From assembly GCA_963971305.1 (NCBI GenBank), contig OZ020305.1:2389001-2453000 (forward strand): a stretch of DNA of 64,000 nt. Direction: 5' to 3'. Origin of the DNA: Arcuatula senhousia. Taxonomy: Eukaryota; Mollusca; Bivalvia; Mytilida; Mytilidae. The notes under the pieces are model-generated. The model was given only the letters and a program-made list of their open reading frames with translations, ran no database searches and had not been told where the DNA came from. The translations under genes and the position numbers were made by a program. This document shows positions 36,441 through 64,000 of this stretch, one piece after another (position 1 is the stretch's first letter; each line of letters starts with the position of its first letter).

Positions 36441-37453
36441 GGCAGTGTCTGCACGTCCACGCCGCGTGGATGAATAGACCACAGGCTGCGCGTCCACACT
36501 TCCGATATAACGAGTAATTAAGGATTTTTTCCGGACAATTTCCGTTATTTTGTAATTTTTATAAACTTCCCAATGCGTAGAGCAATAAAGTAATTAATAT
36601 TTAAACATAAAAATGTATTTTAATATTCACTGATATACAATTTAAGTATTAAATAAGTGAAAAATTAGCGAAAACTGCTAGAATTTCGTAATTGTTTTTA
36701 TTAATTTTTATAAATCATCAAAGGGAATGCAGTGTAAACAATAATTCTTTGGGAATTCGAAAAAAAATATAAATAATGATATAAAAACGTAATTATGGTC
36801 TAAAAGAAACCAGAAAACTCTAACTGAACTGTTTTAATGCAGACTGCATAAAAATAATTGCAGTGAAGATATATTAAAATCGTATACATGTAACAGTTAA
36901 GCTATCAGTCGGACACGGAAAGAATCTTTCCACAGGAATTTTAAGCTTACGGCATACACTACTACATATACTTATTATAGAACGAGGACTTGCTCACATC
37001 TATCAATATTATGCCAGGATTCAAATGATAAAAGTTGGTACTAATTAGCTTGAACAATCAGTCTCTATCAATATTTGATATATTTTAAGAGTCAATGTGC
37101 ATACGAAAAAAAACATTTGGTTGGGTTTTGTTTTGTTTTCTGTTAGGACGTTGCTGGGATGTCCGAAATTCTGCATTCTGTTGTTATTTTTTGCCGAATA
37201 TTCTCCTTTTTTCTAAAGATTTTGACTACATGTTCTCGTTATTAAAGTTTATATAAATTAGAACTTTCATTTACTGAACTTCCATTCATTGTAGTATGAA
37301 ATTGAATTCTTTGTCATTATTTGTACCTGGAAATGTCAAAGTAATTCCGTGACATTAGATGCGAAATGTGCATGCCGAAATGCAAATACCGGAAGCGTGG
37401 ACGCGCAGCCTGTAGTCTATTCGTCCACGCGGCGTGGACGCGCAGACACTTCC
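36441..37453. mobile_element. 1,013-bp non-autonomous DNA transposon, about 65-bp TIRs, 9-bp target duplication
   Basis: The left end (ggcagtgtctgcacgtccac, gccgcgtgga, gaatagac, acaggctgcgcgtccac) is mirrored by the right end (gtggacgcgcagcctgt, gtctattcg, tccacgcggcgtggac, gcgcagacacttcc). The flanks carry the direct repeat tatcaaata at 36432-36440 and 37454-37462. The interior is AT-rich and non-coding. Long TIRs plus a 9-bp duplication fit a Mutator-type element; an 8-bp reading would suggest hAT or P. Confidence 0.82.
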
Positions 37454-37869
37454 TATCAAATATCCTTGAAATCCCTAGAATTTTGTAACATGCAGATTTG
37501 TTGACCGTTTGATAAAAAAAGGCCACAAAATATTGTTTTATTTTAAATTTTTTTGCGGACTGTTTTAATCCTTGAGAATGACCTCAATAACCTTGAAAGG
37601 TCCTTGATAAAACCTTGAATTTTGTGTCCAAAAAATAGTGGGAACCCTGGAAGATAAAGGACTGTATGACCCGATTTTGTAAGTAAACTCTTTTACTTGT
37701 GAGATTTAACGACACTTTAACAAATATGGTATTACCATGTGATTGAAATCACCCCTCTTTCCTTATCCACACTGTTCGTTAATTAACTGTTAATTACATG
37801 AATTAGCTATACAAACATTTCTCGTGGTAAAGTTAAAATATAAAGAAATTCCTTGGTCTTTAACGTTTA

Positions 37870-39345
37870 GGTGTCTTGCCTTCGAAGCAGAGGGGGACAA
37901 AGGTGTTACTTTATCGGCAGCGGTGGGGTTAACATTTTGGAAAAGTTTTGCGAGCACCTCCATATCTCAAGAACTATAGGTCCTAGGTTGATGAAACTTG
38001 GTATGCATATTCCTCAGTAGTAGCTTTAGCTTAGCACAGTTGCATCCCCATCTTTTGATCTTGACCTTGATTTTCTGGTTGAGAGACTTTGATTATTTTC
38101 ATTGCATATATTAGCAATGTTTAATTTCTATAAACATCTTTTGATCTCAGAAACGAGTGGGGCGGAGCCAGAAATTTTCGAAAGGGGGGGTCCACATACT
38201 GGGTTCTGTGGGCCAAAAGGGGGGTTAGACCAATTTTGTTGAAAATCTACACAAAAATTTTAAAATTTTGGAGGAAAGGGGGGGTTTCGACCCCCTGACC
38301 CCCCCAGGATCCCTCACTGAACTGAAAATCCACGAAGTGAGAAAGAATACTTGTTTCTGATGGTGCCGGCAGGCGAGACATACTTTAGTGTTAACTCTTG
38401 TTTATCCTTTGAGATAGGGCTTTGATATTTGGCATGTGGATGTATCATCATGAGACGATGTGTCGCATATCAGAATGACCTTCATATGACCTTGACCTTT
38501 AACCTCAAGGTCATATTAATACTTATTTTACATGCAATGTGTGTCCAGGTAATAACTTTTTTATCCTTTTAGATAGGGCTTTGATGTTTGGCATGTGGAT
38601 GTTTCTTTATGAGAGGATGTGTTGTGTACCAGAAATGACCTTCATATGATCTTGACTTTGACCTCAAAGTCAAATTAATGCTAATTTTACATCCAAAGTG
38701 TGTCAGGACCATCATGACCATAACTTTTTTGTTCTTTGACATAGGAATTTAATATTAAGCATGTGATGTATCACCATGATACAATGTGTTGCTTACCAGA
38801 ATGACTTTCATATGACCTTGACCTTTGACTTCAAGGTCAAATTGATGCTTATTTTACATGCCAAGTGTGTCAGGGCCATAACTTCTTTGTTTTATGACAA
38901 AGGAATTTAATAATTGACATGTAGATGTATCACCATGCGATGATGTGTAGCATACCAGAATGGCCTTTATATATTCTTGACCTTTGACCCAAAGATCAAA
39001 TTAATGCTAATTTTACATGTTAAATATGTCTTTGCCATATATATTTTTTACCCTTTGACATACACATGACATAGGACTTTAATATTTGACATAATGATGT
39101 GTCATCATGGGAACAATGTGTTGACAACCTTAATGACCTTGACCTGTGACTTCAAGGTCAAATAATGTTAATTTTACATGCAAAATCTTCCAGGCCATAA
39201 CTTTTTTATCCTTTGACATATGGCTTTAGAATGTAGATGTATCAATATTAAACAATTTGTTATATACAATGTATGTCATTGTGACTTTGACATCAAGGTT
39301 GAACTTGTGTTATTCTTACAAATTTAGGAAGGGGAGACATCCTTT
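37870..39345 (+). repeat. Element with about six 155-bp units carrying tgacctt-type boxes
   Basis: The head is ttgccttcgaagcagagggg, then a ctatag...gatgaaacttggtatgca box. From about 38400, units recur roughly every 155-165 bp with tttatcctttgacataggg, atgtggatgtatcatcatga, ccagaatgaccttcatatga, ccttgacctttgacctcaag and gtcaaattaatgc. An inverted agacat tail closes it near 39340. It has no coding capacity. Confidence 0.65.
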
Positions 39346-60968
<21,623 letters not shown>

Positions 60969-63900
60969 AGGGCTAGTTCCTTTTCACCTAATGACCCTCT
61001 ATAGTGCCTATGTTTATATATTTTGATATTTCCTATTGTAAGGTGTGGGCTAGTTCCTATTTATCTAATGACCCTCTATAGTACCTATGTTTATATATTT
61101 TGATATTTCCTAATGTAAGGTGTGGGCTAGTTCCTATTTACCTAATGACCCTCTATAGTACGTATGTTTATATATTTTGATATTTCCTATTGTAAGGTGT
61201 GGGCTAGTTCCTATTTACCTAATGACCCTCTATAGTACGTATGTTTATATATTTTGATATTTCCTATTGTAAGGTGTGGGTTAGTTCCTATTTACCTAAT
61301 GACCCTCTATAGCCCTTTTCAAAAAGTCACCCGGAATTCCGATTCAATTCTTTTGTTTTCATTTTTGCAAGAGTAGTTTCCCTTTGTGGGTCGGCCTCAT
61401 GGTGTAAACAATGTTGAGCTAAGGAAAAACATCAATTTATCCCTATCCGATTTTGGCGTAATTTCCCATTCCCGGTTCAAATAAACTGGTTTGGAGTGAA
61501 GCCTTGGATGTTAACGTATGTTTTAGTAATTTTAGACTTTGGCAATCAGATTAAAAATGTTTTAACAAGTTGACGAATTTGGTTAATTTCAATAGATTTT
61601 CAATGGAGAGGCCTACCCGGAAGTCGTTAACCTGTAGTGCATAAGTAAAATATTTCTCAGGTCTGCACGTCCGGAAAATACTTTCTAAAAAGGACTATAG
61701 TACCTATGTTTATATATTTTTATATTTCCTATTGTAAGGTGTGGGCTAGTTCCTATTTACCTAATGACCCTCTATAGTACGTATGTTTATATATTTTTAT
61801 ATTTCCTATTGTAAGGTGTGGGCTAGTTCCTATTTACCTAATGACCCTCTATAGTACCTATGTTTATATATTTTGATATTTCCTATTGTAAGGTGTGGGC
61901 TAGTTCCTATTTACCTAATGACCCTCTATAGTACCTATGTTTATATATTTTGATATTTCCTATTGTAAGGTGTGGGCTAGTTCCTATTTACCTAATGACC
62001 CTCTATAGTACCTATGTTTATATATTTTGATATTTCCTATTGTAAGGTGTGGGCTAGTTCCTATTCACCTAATGATCCTCTATAGTACCTATGTTTATAT
62101 ATTTTGATATTTCCTATTGTAAGGTGTGGGCTAGTTCCTATTTACCTAATGACCCTCTATAGTACCTATGTTTATATATTTTGATATTTCCTATTGTAAG
62201 GTGTGGGCTAGTTCCTATTTACCTAATGACCCTCTATAGAACCTATGTTTATATATTTTGATATTTCCCGTTGTAAGGTGTGGGCTAGTTCCTATTTACC
62301 TAATGATCCTCTATAGTACCTATGTTTATATATTTTGATATTTCCTATTGTAAGGTGTGGGCTAGTTCCTATTTACCTAATGACCCTCTATAGAACCTAT
62401 GTTTATATATTTTGATATTTCCTGTTGTAAGGTGTGGGCTAGTTCCTATTTACCTAATGACCCTCTATAGAACCTATGTTTATATATTTTGATGTTTCCT
62501 ATTGTAAGGTATGGGCTAGTTCCTATTTACCTAATGACCCTCTATAGTACCTATGTTTTTATATTTTGATATTTCCTATTGTAAGGTGTGGGCTAGTTCC
62601 TATTCACCTAATGATCCTCTATAGTACCTATGTTTATATATTTTGATATTTCCTATTGTAAAGTATGGGCTAGTTCCTATTTACCTAATGACCCTCTATA
62701 GTACCTATGTTTATATATTTTGATATTTCCTATTGTAAGGCGTGGGCTAGTTCCTATTTACCTAATGATCCTCTATAGTACCTATGTTTATATATTTTGA
62801 TATTTCCTGTTGTAAGGTGTGGGCTAGTTCCTATTTACCTAATGACCCTTTATAGTACGTATGTTTATATATTTTGATATTTCCTATTGTAAGGTGTGGG
62901 CTAGTTCCTATTTACCTAATGATCCTCTATAGTACCTATGTTTATATATTTTGATATTTCCTGTTGTAAGGTGTGGGCTAGTTCCTATTTACCTAATGAC
63001 CCTATATAGTACCTATGTTTATATATTTTGATATTTCCTGTTGTAAGGTGTGGGCTAGTTCCTATTTACCTAATGACCCTCTATAGTGCCTATGTTTATA
63101 TATTTTGATATTTCCTATTGTAAGGTGTGGGCTAGTTCCTATTTACCTAATGACCCTCTATAGTACCTATGTTTATATATTTTGATATTTCCTATTGTAA
63201 GGCGTGGGCTAGTTCCTATTTACCTAATGATCCTCTATAGTACCTATGTTTATATATTTTGATATTTCCTGTTGTAAGGTGTGGGCTAGTTCCTATTCAC
63301 CTAATGACCCTCTATAGTACCTATGTTTATATATTTTGATATTTCCTATTGTAAGGTGTGGGCTAGTTCCTATTTACCTAATGACCCTCTATAGTACCTA
63401 TGTTTATATATTTTGATATTTCCTATTGTAAGGTGTGGGCTAGTTCCTATTTACTTAATGACCCTCTATAGTACCTATGTTTATATATTTTGATATTTCC
63501 TATTGTAAGGTATGGGCTAGTTCCTATTTACCTAATGACCCTCTATAGAACCTATGTTTATATATTTTGATATTTCCTATTGTAAGGTGTGGGCTAGTTC
63601 CTATTCACCTAATGACCCTCTATAGTACCTATGTTTATATATTTTGATATTTCCTATTGTAAGGTGTGGGCTAGTTCCTATTTACCTAATGACCCTCTAT
63701 AGAACCTATGTTTATATATTTTGATATTTCCCATTGTAAGGTTTGGGCTAGTTCCTATTTACCTAATGACCCTCTATAGTACCTATGTTTATATATTTTG
63801 ATATTTCCTATTGTAAGGTGTGGGCTAGTTCCTATTTACCTAATGACCCTCTATAGTACCTATGTTTATATATTTTGATATTTCCTATTGTAAGGTGTGG

Positions 63901-64000
63901 GCTAGTTCCTATTTACTTAATGACCCTCTATAGTACCTATGTTTATATATTTTGATATTTCCTATTGTAAGGTATGGGCTAGTTCCTATTTACCTAATGA
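60969..64000 (+). repeat. 77-bp tandem array in the next GALT intron, about 34 units, runs off the window
   Basis: The unit contains tagtacctatgtttatatat, tttgatatttcctattgtaa, ggtgtgggctagttcctatt and tacctaatgaccctcta. Spacing is exactly 77 bp where measured (63071, 63148, 63225). Copies differ at few sites (gttgtaagg, atgatcctc, agaacctat, ttcacctaa). The array starts about 410 bp after the GALT donor at 60559 and continues past 64000. It is interrupted by a separate insertion at 61313-61694. Confidence 0.96.
61313..61694. mobile_element. 382-bp MITE inserted in the 77-bp array, ctatag duplication
   Basis: The interruption starts cccttttcaaaaagtcaccc and ends gaaaatactttctaaaaagga. These ends are imperfect inverted copies over about 25-30 bp. 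The flanking array sequence ctatag occurs on both sides (61307-61312 and 61695-61700), whereas uninterrupted units have it once. There is no coding capacity. Confidence 0.75.

Overview
This is eukaryotic nuclear DNA: about two-thirds A+T, with intron-split genes using GT-AG junctions and dense interspersed repeats. Repeat families with short hairpin heads, GTC/GTCC microsatellites and a gaaacttggtatg-like core, together with the gene sequences, suggest a marine bivalve, probably a mussel. The species assignment is inference.

Genes, left to right. (1) 1253-10830, plus strand: ten exons of a stomatin-like protein 2 (STOML2/SLP-2) gene, lacking only the N-terminal exon. (2) 11.65-20.0 kb: nested repetitive elements. 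(3) 22385-25917, plus: a four-exon gene for a 626-residue protein of unknown function. (4) 26.3-27.7 kb: two more repeat elements. (5) 28554-30224, minus: a single-exon 556-residue B-box/coiled-coil/beta-propeller protein of the TRIM2/3/71-like type. (6) 31-33.5 kb: fold-back elements and a 32-bp minisatellite. (7) 34493-35945, minus: a broken non-LTR retrotransposon. (8) 36441-37453: a non-autonomous DNA transposon with about 65-bp inverted ends and a 9-bp target duplication. (9) 37.87-39.34 kb: a repeat carrying nuclear-receptor-like half-sites. (10) 40609-60558, plus: four consecutive exons of galactose-1-phosphate uridylyltransferase (GALT).

The standout is inside GALT. Between exons 42162-42340 and 60502-60558 lies a 17.7-kb tandem array of about 208 units of 84 or 86 bp. 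Each unit is half intron and half exon. It holds a 3' splice acceptor plus the first 42 nt of the active-site exon ([14 protein letters not shown]), and stops just before the catalytic HPHCQ codons. Only the last copy continues into HPHCQ. A 6-bp microhomology (AATCCT) marks both edges and explains how the array began. Every unit also carries AATAAA preceded by four TGTA motifs and followed by U/GU-rich sequence, so each unit resembles a poly(A) site. Internal acceptors lead to an in-frame stop within 18 codons. The array has higher-order structure (2,370/2,540 bp), and a roughly 6-kb block is repeated at an offset of exactly 10,000 bp. A second array of 77-bp units (from about 60.97 kb to the window end, interrupted by a 382-bp MITE) lies in the next intron, so the 57-nt catalytic exon sits between two large satellites.

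STOML2 is a mitochondrial inner-membrane scaffold and GALT a cytosolic Leloir-pathway enzyme. Nothing in the sequence links the genes functionally; they are simply neighbours.
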